A stretch of 64,000 nt of DNA from NCBI RefSeq assembly GCF_018143015.1, contig NC_054746.1:21900464-21964463 (forward strand), written 5' to 3'. The translations under genes and the position numbers were made by a program. Positions 11,279 through 23,352 of this stretch are shown here, piece after piece. Numbering within the stretch: the first letter of the stretch is position 1; each line of letters begins with the position of its first letter. This DNA is from Lytechinus variegatus. Taxonomy: Eukaryota; Echinodermata; Echinoidea; Temnopleuroida; Toxopneustidae. The notes beneath the pieces are model-generated. The model worked only from the letters and a program-made list of their open reading frames with translations. It was not told the origin of the DNA and did not search any database.

Positions 11279-13594
11279 GCAAAAGTGCAAATATGATATT
11301 CGACAGTTAAAACTGAAGTTATCGCCATTTTAGCTATGAAAGCGTGGTTATATTGGAAGCTAGACTTGAGACAGATTATAAAGGTACTTGTAATGAAGTC
11401 ATTTTAATAAGAAACATAATTCATAGGATTTCCTTTCTATCGTGCAGAATCATTAAGTTTGTATATTTTTAGAGATAATGAAAAAAATTAGGCCAAGAAC
11501 ATGTACCTTGAATAAGCTGAGGGAATTTCCATTGGATTAATTTACATGAATCAGGATTTATTTATAGGCCTACCGTCACTTACTTTATAATTGTGATATT
11601 TTTTACAAATTGTGCATTACTTACCCTGTATAAAGAAAATGACCTGGGAAAGATTATTTCAAATACACCTAGGGGTAATATAGGGAAGAAATATTTATTA
11701 AGTCATGCTATATTGTTATCATATTTCAATCAAAACAAAAAATGTACTGCTGTACACATGCGTGGCAAATAAAAGGCGAGTTAAAGGGGCGGTTTTTTTC
11801 AGTTTTGGGCACTAGTTAAGGGTATCAAAACACAGATTTTCAAGAAAAAAATGTTTTTTAAAGACTGGTCAATGGTCAATCACGGGGGGTCAACCGTATT
11901 CATGGTATGTTTTTCCCCAAATGCTTTTCCCCCTGGGCTTTTCTTCCTCGTTTCTGAAAAGTGTTCGGATTCTTCCCGATTGTATACAAAACTTGTTTAG
12001 GGGTCAAATTCTGGCGACAACTTGTTTAGGGGCCAAATGTGTAAATAAAGCCCGTGAAAAACTTAAGGGTTATTAAGCACACAGAGAAAAAATAGTTTAC
12101 GGGGTGTTTGGAAATAATTTGGTCACGCATGTGTGTAGCAATACATTTGAGTGCCCCCCCCCCCCCGGGGGGGGGGGGGCAGACGATCTTGTTATGAAGC
12201 CATATTTTTCGCAACCATGGGGAGCATTATAATGACATAAATCTCTCTCATGTTTATACTCTTATAGTTTTATTTTCTTTCTTTTATTTCACTTAAATGG
12301 GTTAATTGGTCGGCGTCCTACCCTCCCCCCATACACTCAGAAAATATTGGGTAAACGAAAATGCTCCACGAGGGCAATTATGTGTCCAACGAACATTGGG
12401 CATTTCTTTTGGACATTTTTATTTATCCAGTGTGATGAAATTTTGCCCATTATTTAAAGTAATTGCTGCTCATTTAGGCAACCTTACTGGACAATACGCT
12501 TCTCGGATTGGGTAAAATACTGCCTCAAAATTATTGGACACAGTGCATGTAATTACCCTCATGCTGGTAGAATTTTACCCAATATGTGTAGGCATCCCGG
12601 GTCTATCATCTACAGGAACAAAACTGACAAGTTGATGACCGGCTTTTCCGAATGACCCTTCATTCTATAGGGTTAGTAAGTAAACGCCTGAAAAAAAGGA
12701 CATTCCGCAACTAATTCCTTGATATATATATATACATATGGGTGGGGGCAGAGTTAGAACAAAATATTTTGTGAGGGTATACACATTGAGATTCAAAGGC
12801 GGCAAAGTACAAGGACGTTTTATGCTAACAATCCATGATTTGGGCAAGATCATTTTTTAAAGACCATCTATTCATAATTTGAATCATACTTCCTGCTTTG
12901 AGAAAATGAACAAAATTCATTATAGCACTGATAAACAACATTTCTTGGTAATAATGACATCTGGAAAGAAGGGTAATACCCCTGCTGTAGCTTCCAACAA
13001 ATACAAGAGGGAAACTGTAGGGATCACTATTCATTTTCAGATAAGGAATTAACATATATTTTGATGATCAAACCAGAGGAGTTAATTCAAAACTAAAAAA
13101 AAGTTACTCAGGTCAAATATTGTATTAAACTAAGAAAACACGTTCGGAGTTGGCTTGGAAGCCTGAGGCGCCGAGTAAACCCAAAGCTTTTAATTTGCCT
13201 TTTTTTCCAGATGTATACTTTGAACTAAAAAAATAACCACAAGGAGTAAATTGATATCAATTTAATAATTTATTCAAATAATTATATCGTCATCATCGGA
13301 TGTAAAAGAAAGTGAGGAAAACACATCCATTCTATTCAGGTAATAAACGAAAATAGAAATAGAAAAAAAATGAATAATACAATACTGTGACACACAATAT
13401 ACGACAGGTAGGAATATCAGAAAACACGTTTTATAAACATTGTACATGCATTTACGAGGTCTACATCCTACCTATTTGCTAATCTTTATCAGTCTGCAAT
13501 GATTTTGTAAATCAATTTTTGAATATAAGAATCCTAAAAACATTTTGATTGACCCTGTATAGAGCTGATCTGCTAAGCCATGCAGGGTGATTAT
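11279..13594. other. Intergenic DNA with a C13G13 palindrome
   Basis: No gene is recognised. A run of 13 C followed by 13 G spans 12154-12179, a perfect GC palindrome. It may be the collapsed remnant of a hAT-type MITE whose G-rich and C-rich arms met, since other copies here have such arms. A possible MITE is listed separately at 12332-12590. The remainder is AT-rich sequence without a pattern I can name. Confidence 0.5.
12332..12590. mobile_element. Putative MITE with TACAC...GTGTA ends
   Basis: The left end TACACTCAGAAAATATTGGG and the right end TTTTACCCAATATGTGTA share an inverted TATTGGGTAAA core and TACAC termini, about 259 bp apart. The interior repeats related TTGGACA and TTGCCCA words. 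No target duplication was established, so this rests on the paired ends alone. Confidence 0.45.
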
Positions 13595-13823
13595 CAGTGG
13601 CGTACCTAGGATTTTCCAAGGGGGAGGGGCAAATTTGTCCGTCAAAAAATTTGAAAAGCAAAAAAAAAACAAAGAAAAAAAGGTCTTCAACCACAAATGA
13701 AGGATTTCGTACCAGAAGAAAATTCAAGTTCAAAGGAGCTGGCCACTTGCCGCTCGTCAGGGATCACTTGTAACTCGTCAGGGGGCAGTCTGCCCCCCCC
13801 CCCCCCCGGTAGGTACGCTAATG
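13595..13823. mobile_element. hAT-type MITE with perfect 8-bp TSD
   Basis: 229 bp. It begins CAGTGGCGTACCTAGG and ends TAGGTACGCTAATG. The flanks 13587-13594 and 13824-13831 are both GTGATTAT, a perfect 8-bp duplication. The interior has a G-rich left arm, two ACTCGTCAGGG/GCTCGTCAGGG words and a C-rich right arm (GGGGGCAGTCTGCCCCCCC). It belongs to the same family as the element at 23852-24067. Confidence 0.92.
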
Positions 13824-13973
13824 GTGATTATGCTGCATTGTTATAGCACTTAAAGACTTCTTATAACATGTAAATGTTAAGTGCTATATAGTCATAAACA
13901 ATTATATCATTATTATTCAACATACTGTAGAGCACTTAAATACTCTTTGTTGAAATAGTTGAACACCTAATTA

Positions 13974-14010
13974 GTTGAACACCTAATCTCTGATAGATTA
14001 GGTGTTCAAC
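13974..14010. repeat. Perfect 16-bp inverted repeat, 5-nt loop
   Basis: GTTGAACACCTAATCT (13974-13989) pairs perfectly with AGATTAGGTGTTCAAC (13995-14010) around the loop CTGAT. A direct copy of the left arm (TAGTTGAACACCTAATT) lies just upstream at about 13957-13973. It could be a small cruciform-forming site or a MITE tip; no function is evident. Confidence 0.75.
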
Positions 14011-14362
14011 TTTTAACCGGGCAACACATCAGATCTCTGGGTTCATGGAAATCATTTGCGTAATAAATCAATTCCGCTGAATCTATTCAACTCATCCCTC
14101 CATTGAGTGCTCATTAGAATAGTATACTGAACATCAAAAATACATACAACATACAAAAGTAAATGAAGCTGTCCTCGATCATAATGAATGCAGGTTCTTG
14201 ACTTTAAATCTAAACTTCACCATTAGCATCATCACCTTCGACCCTTAAGAAATATCATCATCAGTAAATAAATCCTGTAACTGGAGTAAACAAACTGATT
14301 CAGAGAACTTTTCCTAGATGACATCAATGCAATAGTCTGTCATTGCACCTGTATACTTATAT

Positions 14363-14483
14363 CTCGGTCACATTTACTCTACGGCGGCCGAACATTTTTT
14401 TGTACCAGAAATACATAGGTGGTTTGAATAGACTAAAACGGACGTTTTCGACTCGCCGTAAAGCAAATCAAAATGTGACCGAG
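14363..14483. mobile_element. Small MITE with CTCGGTCACATTT inverted ends
   Basis: CTCGGTCACATTT at 14363-14375 is perfectly inverted as AAATGTGACCGAG at 14471-14483. The inner parts (CTACGGCGGCCGAACATT and GACGTTTTCGACTCGCCGTA) continue the pairing imperfectly. The length is 121 bp. It has no coding content, and its superfamily was not determined. Confidence 0.7.
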
Positions 14484-16178
14484 GTATTATTTTCTATGAC
14501 ACATAAGTTGATTTTTTCCTTTTGTAATAAGTCTACAATTGTTTTCTCCCCTCCCAACCCCCCCCCTCTCTCTCTCTCTCCATTCCTCTCTATGCTTTAA
14601 AGTTTAGCTGTGTTATAATGTAAAATTCTTGTATAAAGCAGACAACTTATTTACCTCATGGAATGGCCGTAATGTTTGGATTTGTTTATCTGTGTTTAAT
14701 GATCATTTTCTTGTCAAGTGCAAGGCTATACAAAACACCCTGTAGCTTCAAATGAATCTTAAACCATTACCACATCATTACCATGACAATTTGGTTGTTC
14801 AAATCAAAATGGGTTTGTTGGATCAGACATGGTCCAGTGAGCAGTGACTCCAGTATAGATTCAGATGAGGAGCAATATAACGAATGGCACATTGTCAATC
14901 ACATCTTTAAAGGCAAAGAGATACAATATCCACATTGAAAAACACCAGTAAAGTTCTGAGAATTTCAAATAATCATAGGTTCCAACAATTTCATCATACA
15001 ATCTTATATATATATATATGTATTTGTATAGATATATATTACCTTGAATCATATGAAATTAATTAATTTCACTCTTTAACAATATTGCCAATAAATAAAG
15101 GGATTGTAGTACATGACTACATGTTCACATAGGTTTATGGAAACATTCCAGGTGGGTATTTTATAAAGCTGTTTGAGCAATTTTATGAACGACTGGTTTG
15201 TGGTGATATACACAAAATTTTCATTGAAGTTAATTCAGCGCCTACAAAAGGGTAATTAAGTGAGTTGTTCGTAAAATCACCCATATCTTACAGACAGCTT
15301 TATAATACACCTACCTGCTTTCTGATAATTAGCATATGATCACTGTAATACACATGCATGTACCTCAACACAAATAAATGTTCAATTGCTTCATCAAAAG
15401 GTATACTATAACTTTAATATACAGTGATACAGTATAGTACCCATTCTCTTCTAATATTTTTTCTTTGGCTTTTTAGTCAATGGAAATAAAACAGATTTAA
15501 CATTTTGAAACAACTTTGCTACCCAAATTAACATTTTAACCCATGGTAAGCACAACCGTTACCTTTTTTTAATTGTGCCAGCTTGATTTAATAACAATAA
15601 TAGGCATTTATATGGCACCATCTATCTAGAAATAATCTATTCTGAGGCGCATTGTTATTATTATCATTACAAAAGGTAGGAAATATCTTTGAATCAATCT
15701 TCTTAGCTAAATTTCATGTGCTCTTCATGATTAATGTCTAATTTTACCCATATAACTTTTTCAAGTTTTGCCCAAATCATTTTTTTTAAATAAACTTTTT
15801 AAAAGTGGTGTGCACTCAAGTGGAAATATTCACTGACAGTCAGGCCTATAAAAACGTGTAAAAATGGAAAATCTTCAGGATATTACAAAAACATCACTTT
15901 ATAGGATTATTTTAAAGTGGGAACGTTTTTGATACACATTGTACACTTTACATCCTTAGGCTTGCATTGTACATTCTTGATTCCAATGAAAAGGCACATG
16001 AATAAAAGGTCCATTCAAATTATGTTGCTTAATTTTTCCTTGGCTTCAGGAAGCTGAACTCCGTCAGAATCACATTCATTCATTATTATTTCCATTTTAT
16101 TAACCAAGTATTCAACCTTGCTTATTCAGAAGTACATACACACACATAAAAATAAAGTTCTTTGTTTCCAATAGACTG
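14484..16178. other. Intergenic DNA with MITE and SINE fragments, 3' flank of COA6
   Basis: 15151-15315 is a MITE-like inverted repeat (GGTGGGTATTTTATAAAGCT against AGCTTTATAATACACCTACC), related to the better-preserved copy at 26948-27108. 15590-15660 is a SINE tail (ATAGGCATTTATATGGCACC, GAGGCGCATTGTTATTATTA) that is the inverted counterpart of the tail at 48535-48610. A C- and CT-rich microsatellite lies at about 14557-14590. No gene is seen in the rest. Confidence 0.6.
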
Positions 16179-17942
16179 CTATGAATCCTCATTCTCAGTT
16201 GGAATAAATCCTCCTGTTGATAATTCATCTTTGTATTTCAGAAAGTGTCTCCTCCTGAGAAAGTATTTGGCCTGTAGTTCAAGGACAAAACATGAGAACA
16301 AAGTAAAACTAAGGAGATATGATATCTCCTTGGTAAAACACACACAAAACAAAAATCATACAGAAGAATGATGATAAAACAGAATGAAAAAGACAGAAAG
16401 ATGCTAAATTAGAGGTGTAAGTTTTGTAGTAAAAGCAGTTTCTGTGAAAACACTCAAGATGAACAGCTCCTCCAAATTTTTTGTGATACAAGTTCCCTCT
16501 CTCTCTCTCTCTATCTCTCTAAAAGTTAGTTTAATGGTGAAGTGGAAATGGCTCGGTGTAAAAATGGCAGAGGTAAAAATGGCAATGGCAGAGGTATGAC
16601 AGAGGTATAAATGACCAGTGTTAAACCCCCATGCAAAAAAAAATCCAAAAGCCTCTCCATGTACAGTATATTTAATAAGAAATGTGGTGAGAAGAAAATT
16701 AGAATGATAATGTTGAACTAATGGAAAGTGTAACATTTTAAAATCATACTGTAGATCTTCTGCACCCAATCGAGTTGAGTTGAGTTGGTATTTTTTTTCC
16801 TCAACTTTCATGCACGGCCTTCATGTCAAATCGCTCCTCTGATATTCAAATTTGAAGCACACTTTGGATCTCAATTGTATTTGTCTTAATTCATTAAAGG
16901 TAAAATTCACCCTGACATAAACTTAAATTTATTGTAAAAATACTAGAAAATAATTAAAACAATATTGGTGAGGGTTTTAGGGAATGCATCAGAGATTTAA
17001 AAAGCTATTAGAATTTTACATTTTAATGGTGGCGTCATTTGCGAGCAGTCTATCTCCACATATGGTGTAATGAAAAATATCAATAAAATGTCATTTAAAA
17101 AAATGAAAATGGTTTTTATTGTACCTTAAGTAAATCAACATATAAATCATTTTACATCCGCCCCTAAAAGATTTTTTTAGCAAACAGGACCCACTGATTA
17201 AAAAAATTGAAAAGTATACATTTTGGTGCATACGGAGCAGCTGCTTGTATATGACGTCACAGATAAAACAATAGGATTTATAATAACTTTCTTAATCTTC
17301 GATGGGTTTTCCTCAAACGTTCACCAATATATTTTTCTCCTATTTTTATAGTAAACCATTTGTCAGGGTGAACTTCTCCTTCAAAACAGGTCGATAGAAT
17401 GATACCTCTGCCTCTGCCATGTTTACCTCTGTCATTATTACCTCTGCCATTTTTACCTCTGCCATTTTTACCTCTGCCATTATTACATCTGCCATTTTTA
17501 CCTGGCTCTGTGGAAATATCACCAGACATATCATTTCACTCCCTTCTATAAGACAAAATGTATTCAATAAAAAATTCAAATTTATGTAATAAAATATGGG
17601 GAAGCTGCCCGCATAGGATGTCACAAATTTAAAATTTCAATAAATGTTTCATCCTCACTTTTCTCTGATAGATTTTTATCTATCGTCTTTGATAGATTTT
17701 CATCAAACCATCACTAACATTTTTCTGATTTTATTAAAACCAACTTATATTAAAAAAGAACTTCCCCCCTAACATAAAAACAAACTTACCCATGCTTTGG
17801 AGCAGTTGGCTTCAAATGCTTGTTTGAGTTCTTTGCACTTTGATTCATCATCATTATTAGCTGATAAGCAATCAAAAAATGCATCCCTTGCTCCCCAGCA
17901 CACCTTTCTGGCATTAGCATCAGGAAAAGATGGCTTAGACAT
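16179..17942 (-). CDS. COA6: COA6, cytochrome c oxidase assembly factor 6
   Basis: Two coding exons on the minus strand, 17790-17942 and 16179-16271, join in phase 0 to an 81-residue protein, the usual size for COA6. The donor is GTAAGT and the acceptor CTACAG. Residues 15-25 (CWGARDAFFDC) are the CX9C motif and residues 36-47 begin with CKELKQAFEA and end NC, the CX10C motif: the twin-cysteine CHCH fold of this family. The C-terminus AKYFLRRRHFLKYK aligns with the human KYFDKRRDYLKFK segment. Known role: COA6 is an intermembrane-space protein imported by the MIA40 route that helps copper delivery to COX2 (CuA site) with SCO1/SCO2. An acceptor-like TTTTTCCCTTTAAG just upstream of the ATG suggests a separate 5'-UTR exon; a donor-like site (AAGGTAAGG) near 21490 is one candidate, unproven. 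Confidence 0.96.
16896..17381. mobile_element. MITE of the TTCACCCTGA family in the COA6 intron
   Basis: About 486 bp. Left end GGTAAAATTCACCCTGAC, right end GTCAGGGTGAACTTCTCCTT, inverted to each other. The interior pairs further: AATATTGGTGAGGGTTTT against CAAACGTTCACCAATATA. Related copies occur at 48249-48815 and 59462-59975. No open frame of note. Confidence 0.7.
17398..17512. repeat. 15-bp minisatellite in the COA6 intron
   Basis: About seven units of TACCTCTGCCATTTT and close variants (ATT or GTT in place of TTT). The same unit in reverse complement (GGTAAAAATGGCAGA) appears at about 16555-16610 on the other side of the MITE, so the two short arrays form an inverted pair around it. 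The frame on the minus strand reads as MAEVK repeats, a repeat artefact. Confidence 0.85.
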
Positions 17943-20407
17943 GTTGTATCTTCCTTAAAGGGAAAAACCTGTCATGTGATAATTTAAGTATGAAGATAAT
18001 AAGATTTTCAAGGATTTGGTTTAATGCTATTTAAGAAGAATATCATTGATTTTTAAAACATTTCCACAAAACGAAATACTTTATATCTACTCTAATTATA
18101 GGAAAAAACATCATCAGTAAACAATTAAAACCTTCTGGTCAAATAAAATTTTCATGTACTCAAAACAAAATTAATATGAACAATAATTCAAGTTAATTTC
18201 TAATAAGTCTGGCATTTCTAAAACTTTGCAGAATTCAGTATACATGATTCTTACATGCATTATAATCAACATTTTCCTATCAACTTAAGACTGTTTTTGT
18301 TTTCATTTCTATGATTCAATCCCATGACATGACTTTCTCTAAGAAAAAAAGAGAATATGGAGGGATACAACAGGAATGAAGTCAAGCTATTGCTAAAAAT
18401 GCCAAAAGACATTTGTTTTACTTTTATGGGCATACTTATCGATTTTTTTTTACAAGTGACATAAACAATATCTATGAATTAATTAAGGAAAATACTGGTA
18501 ATGGATAAAAGTAGAACATGCCCTTTGAAAATAATTCAATAGTCATTTTCAAAAGAAGTCTTTAAAAGATTTCATCTGGTCAGTTACTTGATTATTTCAG
18601 TCACCAATCACAAAATGGTACTAATTGCTGAAACTTTGATATTTGTATACCTTTATGTTTCTGTATATATTTACCCTTATTCTTTTTTAATTGATTTGTA
18701 ATACAGTACATGTATATAGTCCATGACTGACTTTGTTTATTATATATCATAATTACATTTACCTTTTACATAGGTGCCTACATCATTGCAAGTTCTGCTT
18801 TGAGTTTGCCATTCCACTCTTTTCAATTCATATTTCATTTTGAATTGTTTTATTGTACTATGCAATTTAAATGTGAATATTTCATGCTGTGCTGTATCAA
18901 TACTGTAAATATGAAAAATTGAAAGTGGAAAATAACACTTGAATTGAATATCATTTATTGAAAATTTATTTATTTGAGAATTCATGGTGCTATTGCTTCA
19001 TGTAAATGTAGTTTGTATTGGCTTGCTAAGAAGTAATGAAAAGTTTGTTACTGATTTTTTTTAACAAACTGAGAAGCTGGAAATAATGATTGTTATACTC
19101 ATACTAATGCAAGTTTAGTATATTACATTAATTAAATACAGAAGTAATATTACACTAAACAAATCAAGAATTATGGAGGATCAAAACCAGGTACACTCAA
19201 GCTAAATGTTGCCTCAGCATTTTCTACCTTTAAGTATTTTATGGGGTCTTTTTATATAGTTTTTCTTTTATCTTACGAACATTTAAAATGATTTTCATAA
19301 CAAAAGTCTGCAAAAAAATGTATTGATTTTCCATACATGATTAAATGCACTATTCAAACTTTGTATCAAAGTACATGTTTCAAGCTACTAACTAGTATCT
19401 TTCACTTTCATACTTTATTAGGAATTGATTTAAATAAAAAGAGCAAATATCATTATTTACACATTTAAACCTGTAAATATCATGGCTTCATCATAATCAT
19501 CAATAACATGGAAGAATTAGGTATTCCTGTATAAGGGGACTCAATGTCTAGGGGATCATATTGAGATCTAAATAAGTTTTAAAAAAGGTTGACTTTCAAG
19601 CATCATCATAAAAAATGCAGACATTTTTTCAAAAATTTTACCTTAGATATAAATTATGATATCTACACTGCAATACAAAATAACTAATTTTACTAAAAAA
19701 AAGCTCATAACTAAAAAGAGATTTAAAAAAATCACTAGACAGCTCACCCTGCGACACTGTTACAGCGGGAGCATGCACCAACCTGTATATGCAGTACTGT
19801 CACCTATGAGGTCAGTACTGTTGCAAATACCTCATTAGAAATAAGACTAAGATTGGGGCCAGTGACAGTGTAACTAAGGCTAAGTTCATTACCATCCTGC
19901 CTGTGGGGAATCTACAGGTAGGATTATGGCATGCCATTGCTGTGCACAGCACACTATCTAAAAAATCCTTAAAATATCACTTTTGTGACCAAAATACTAA
20001 TTTCCATACAGTTGCAATTTATTTTTCATTACTAACTGAATTGGGAGTAAATTTTGTATTCACCAGAGCACTCGAAAACTTGGATTTTGGGCATATTTTT
20101 GTGTACGCCCTCTGTTGGTGGAAAGTAATATGGCAAGACAATTGTCATTTTTCAATCTCTATCTTTAATTAAGAAAAAATAATTTAAAGAATCAAATTTA
20201 CTGAAGTTAAGAGCTAAGTTATGGAATCTGACATTGTCAAAATATCAAGCATTTGTCCCCCCAAAAAAGAAAAAGAAAATAAGCCAAACATTTCCAACCT
20301 TATTTCACCACACAGAAAGTAACAGAGAACAAGGTTATATCATAACCTTGTTCATTGAATGAGTGGTTCATAGAATGAGTGGGCTAAGTCAAAAGACTTA
20401 GATCTAA
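17943..20407. other. Intergenic DNA, no gene seen
   Basis: AT-rich sequence without recognisable exons. A short perfect inverted repeat (GAACAAGGTTAT with ATAACCTTGTTC) lies at about 20328-20355. 17530-17770 resembles parts of the TTCACCCTGA MITE family (TTGATAGATTTTCATCAAAC, GAACTTCCCCCCTAA) and may be a broken copy. Nothing else stands out. Confidence 0.5.
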
Positions 20408-21140
20408 TTTATGGCAGTGAGTCCAAACTTCGCGCGTGTCCCCACTTCGTGGACGGTTTGATTTAAAAAACTAGCCGATATCCTTGAAATCTGACATCAT
20501 CAACATGAAAAGCGACCTAAAATTACCCTTTGGTGTAAGTTTCTTTAGGATGACTGGATGAGTTCAGTATTCATGAAAATATTGACAAAAGATCGGCAAA
20601 TTTGTCACCGTTAGTGCCCGTTTTGAAGAAATCTGATATTCTCAATAAGCATTACAATATTACCATTTTGCAAGCAGAAATCATAAAAAATGTGAGTGAA
20701 ATGTGGCACTAACCAATTCTATAGCATTTTGCCGTCGATCTGATATAAATATTTCACTTTTTGAGCTTGAGTTTTTGTTTAAATCTCCACAAAAACTTTG
20801 ATCCGTGAAGTTAGGTCACACTTTTTCAGACAGTTTTCCAGCACAGCGCACATCTCCACAAAAACTTTGGTCCGCGAAGTTAGGTCACACTTTTTTCAAT
20901 ATGGTTTTCCAGCACAGCGCGCATTCGCCGATCGGAATAGAATTTTGAGATCACGATACCGGCGAAACCCCTTGACCTACATTACATTTTCGTCCATGAT
21001 TTTATAGTTTAGGATCTTGCCGTCAATGTGGTAACTATATCTTGAATTGGTTTTGTATAAATTATGAATATTTTGTGAACAAATTTAAGCCTGATGAATA
21101 TTTTTGAAAAGTCCGCGAAGTTTGGACAACCCATCATAAA
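20408..21140. mobile_element. Unclassified TIR element, copy A
   Basis: About 733 bp bracketed by GTCCAAACTTCGCG (20421-20434) and CGCGAAGTTTGGAC (21114-21127), perfect 14-bp inverted repeats, with a looser outer TTTATG/CATAAA pair. A second copy in the same orientation is at 25540-26182. This copy has an extra internal tandem duplication of about 75-80 bp around 20785-20935 (CTCCACAAAAACTTTG, GAAGTTAGGTCACAC). It holds no long open frame. The superfamily is unknown to me. Confidence 0.8.
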
Positions 21141-21689
21141 TCATCTCATTTTTTCCAGACTTTCTTATTAATTATTCACACTGCATTTACAGTTTTCATT
21201 CAACGATACAATGAGAAGAAAAGTTTTTAATATAGAAATAAAACAGGAAGGAGTAGAGCAGTAACAGTAAAAATGGAGTTTAAACTATGCTGAATGAAGT
21301 AGACTCTACTCTATCTCGGTATCTGGTGATATGATTGGCCCAACAAGCCCAGCACAAAATGCTGCATGCGGGACTGAGTAATGAGACCCTCGCCTAACTT
21401 TCGACTACTGACTACGGTTGATGCGTCGTACCAAGTCTTTATTAGTTCTTCAAATCAGTCTAAATCCACATTCACATCTCAGTTGCCTTACCTTGAAAAA
21501 AAAACAAAAGTAAGAGGTGGGTTGACAATTAACTAATTTAAATTCCGTGTAACGTTATATACCTCGTTCGCAGGATGAGTGTTACATATATATACCACCA
21601 ATCCTAATCTATGCCGTGAGAGAGAATACACATTCGAAGATACTTTACTGAAGTGCGTTCTTGTAGTAGATCCATACGCCACTTCGCGA

Positions 21690-21800
21690 AGAATAAGGAG
21701 AAGGAGAAGAACAAGGAGGGAGAAGAAGGAGAATTAAGAAGAAGGGGGAGGAGGAAGAAGAAGAGAGGAAGAGGAAGAAGATCAGAAGAAGAAGAAATGT
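21690..21800. repeat. GAA/GGA-rich simple repeat
   Basis: Degenerate AAGAAG, GGAGAAG and GAGGAAGA units on the plus strand, next to the 3' end of the LINE remnant. The short frames rich in Lys, Arg and Glu here reflect the composition. Confidence 0.8.
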
Positions 21801-22935
21801 ATTGTATTGTATTTATTTTCCGTCAATTAAAAATTATAACAACGATAGATACATTACAATTACAAAGAAATGATCTTTAAAAATGACGGAGGATTGCCCT
21901 ACTCAGCGTTGATGATATATCAACGCTGTTTTACAGAGGGATCCCTGACAAATTTATACCTGGTATGCTTGTAAATATAATACAGGAAAAGAAAAACTTA
22001 GTTGACTTACGATAAAGACGTTGACAAAATATGAAAAAGTAAGAAAAAAGTATTTACAATACAATTAAGATAACAAAGTAAGAATGAGGGATCTGAACTA
22101 AAAATTACAAGAAGTCTGGAAAATGTTTTTAAGGCCTTTTTTTAATGCATCGATAATTTCCAATAATTTAATATGATGGGGAAGAAGAGTATATAATGAG
22201 ATGTACCTCTGTGTTGGATATAGTGCAACGAGAGTATTCTGTTTTTGGTTTGGGTAAAGCAAATTTATGAGAATTACGTAGTGAATAATGATGAGAAGAT
22301 GGTTGAAACTTATCGGACATGTCATGGACTGATTTATAAACAAATATGTTAAGATTTTTATTATGTCTAGATTCAAGAGAAGACCAATTTAAAACTGAAT
22401 GAATTTGTGAATTAGAGATATGATCATATATGGGTTGACTTTCATTATTATTCTGCTTGCACGATTCTGGAGGTTTTGCAATTGTTTGGTAAGTTTTTTA
22501 TAAGAGGAATCAATTAAAATATGCGCATAGTCGAAAAGGGGCAAGATAATGGCTTTGTAAATCAAATTTAGATTTGTCTCATTAATAAAATAGCGGAGTC
22601 TACCCAAATATTTGACTAACTTAATTGCCGACCTTTCTACATATAGGTTTTCAATATGGACATCCCAGTTCAGTGTATTGTCAATTACAAATCCGATATA
22701 TTTAACATTAGTAGACTGCTGAATTGAAATGTTATTGATATTTACATTTAAAACATTACATTTACTTAACATATGTCTCGAGCCTATCATATACAGTTTT
22801 ATCAAAATTTAACGTCAACTTATTGCACATCCATTTACAAATAAACGACAAATCATAATTTAGCTTATTTTCGACACTTTTAACATAAAAATCAGAAAAA
22901 TAAATGACAGTTATCGTCGGCACAGAGTTGAACAC
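21800..22935 (-). mobile_element. 5'-truncated, frameshifted LINE (reverse transcriptase C-terminal part)
   Basis: The minus strand encodes the end of a non-LTR retrotransposon. The sequence starts at the active-site region: VQLCADD, with the Ala-Asp-Asp at 22913-22921 and Cys in place of the usual Tyr or Phe. It continues in a shifted frame (IYFSDF, KLTLNFDK), then after another frame change near 22795 (NVKYIGFVIDNTLNWDVHIE, LQNLQNRASRIIMK) and on to SLRNSHKFALPKPKTEYSR. These blocks are typical of Jockey/CR1-like elements. The 3' end has a short ACAATACAAT-type tail near 21800. At the 5' side the LINE stops abruptly at a GAA-rich minisatellite. At least two frameshifts make it inactive. Only the RT thumb region remains; endonuclease and ORF1 are absent. 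Confidence 0.85.
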
Positions 22936-23320
22936 AAGAAAGAAGAAATAGAAGAAAAATGTACAGATAAAGAAGAAGAAGATCAGAAGATGAAGAAGAA
23001 GAAGGGGAAAGAAGAAGAAGCCAGAAAAGGTAGAGCTGGGAAGGAAAAATATAAACAATAGAGAAGAAGAACTTGAGGAGGAAGAATAAGAATTAAGAAG
23101 AAGAAGAAGGGGAAAGAGGAAGAAGAAGCCAGAAGTACTATAGAGCTGGGAAGGAAAAGGGATGCATAACGATAATAAAAAAAACAACAGAAGAAGAAGA
23201 AGAAGGGGAAAGAGGAAGAAGCCAGAAGAAGTAGAGCTGGGAATGAAATGCATAATAATAAAAACAATTAAGAAGAAATTAATAAAGAAGGAAAAGACAA
23301 GAAGATGACGATGATCATTA
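22925..23320. repeat. GAA-rich minisatellite, ~3 units
   Basis: Roughly 100-130-bp units containing GAAGAAGAAGGGGAAAGA, GAAGCCAGAA and TAGAGCTGGGAAGGAAA, repeated three times with length changes. It abuts the truncated 5' side of the LINE. Long minus-strand frames here (Phe, Leu, Ser-rich) are artefacts of the repeat. Confidence 0.85.
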
Positions 23321-23352
23321 AGTGATAATTAATTTTTTAGGTATCCCTTCAC

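Noticed and set aside
22983..23267. Phe/Leu/Ser-rich minus-strand frames
   Set aside because: Artefacts of the GAA-rich minisatellite in two frames.
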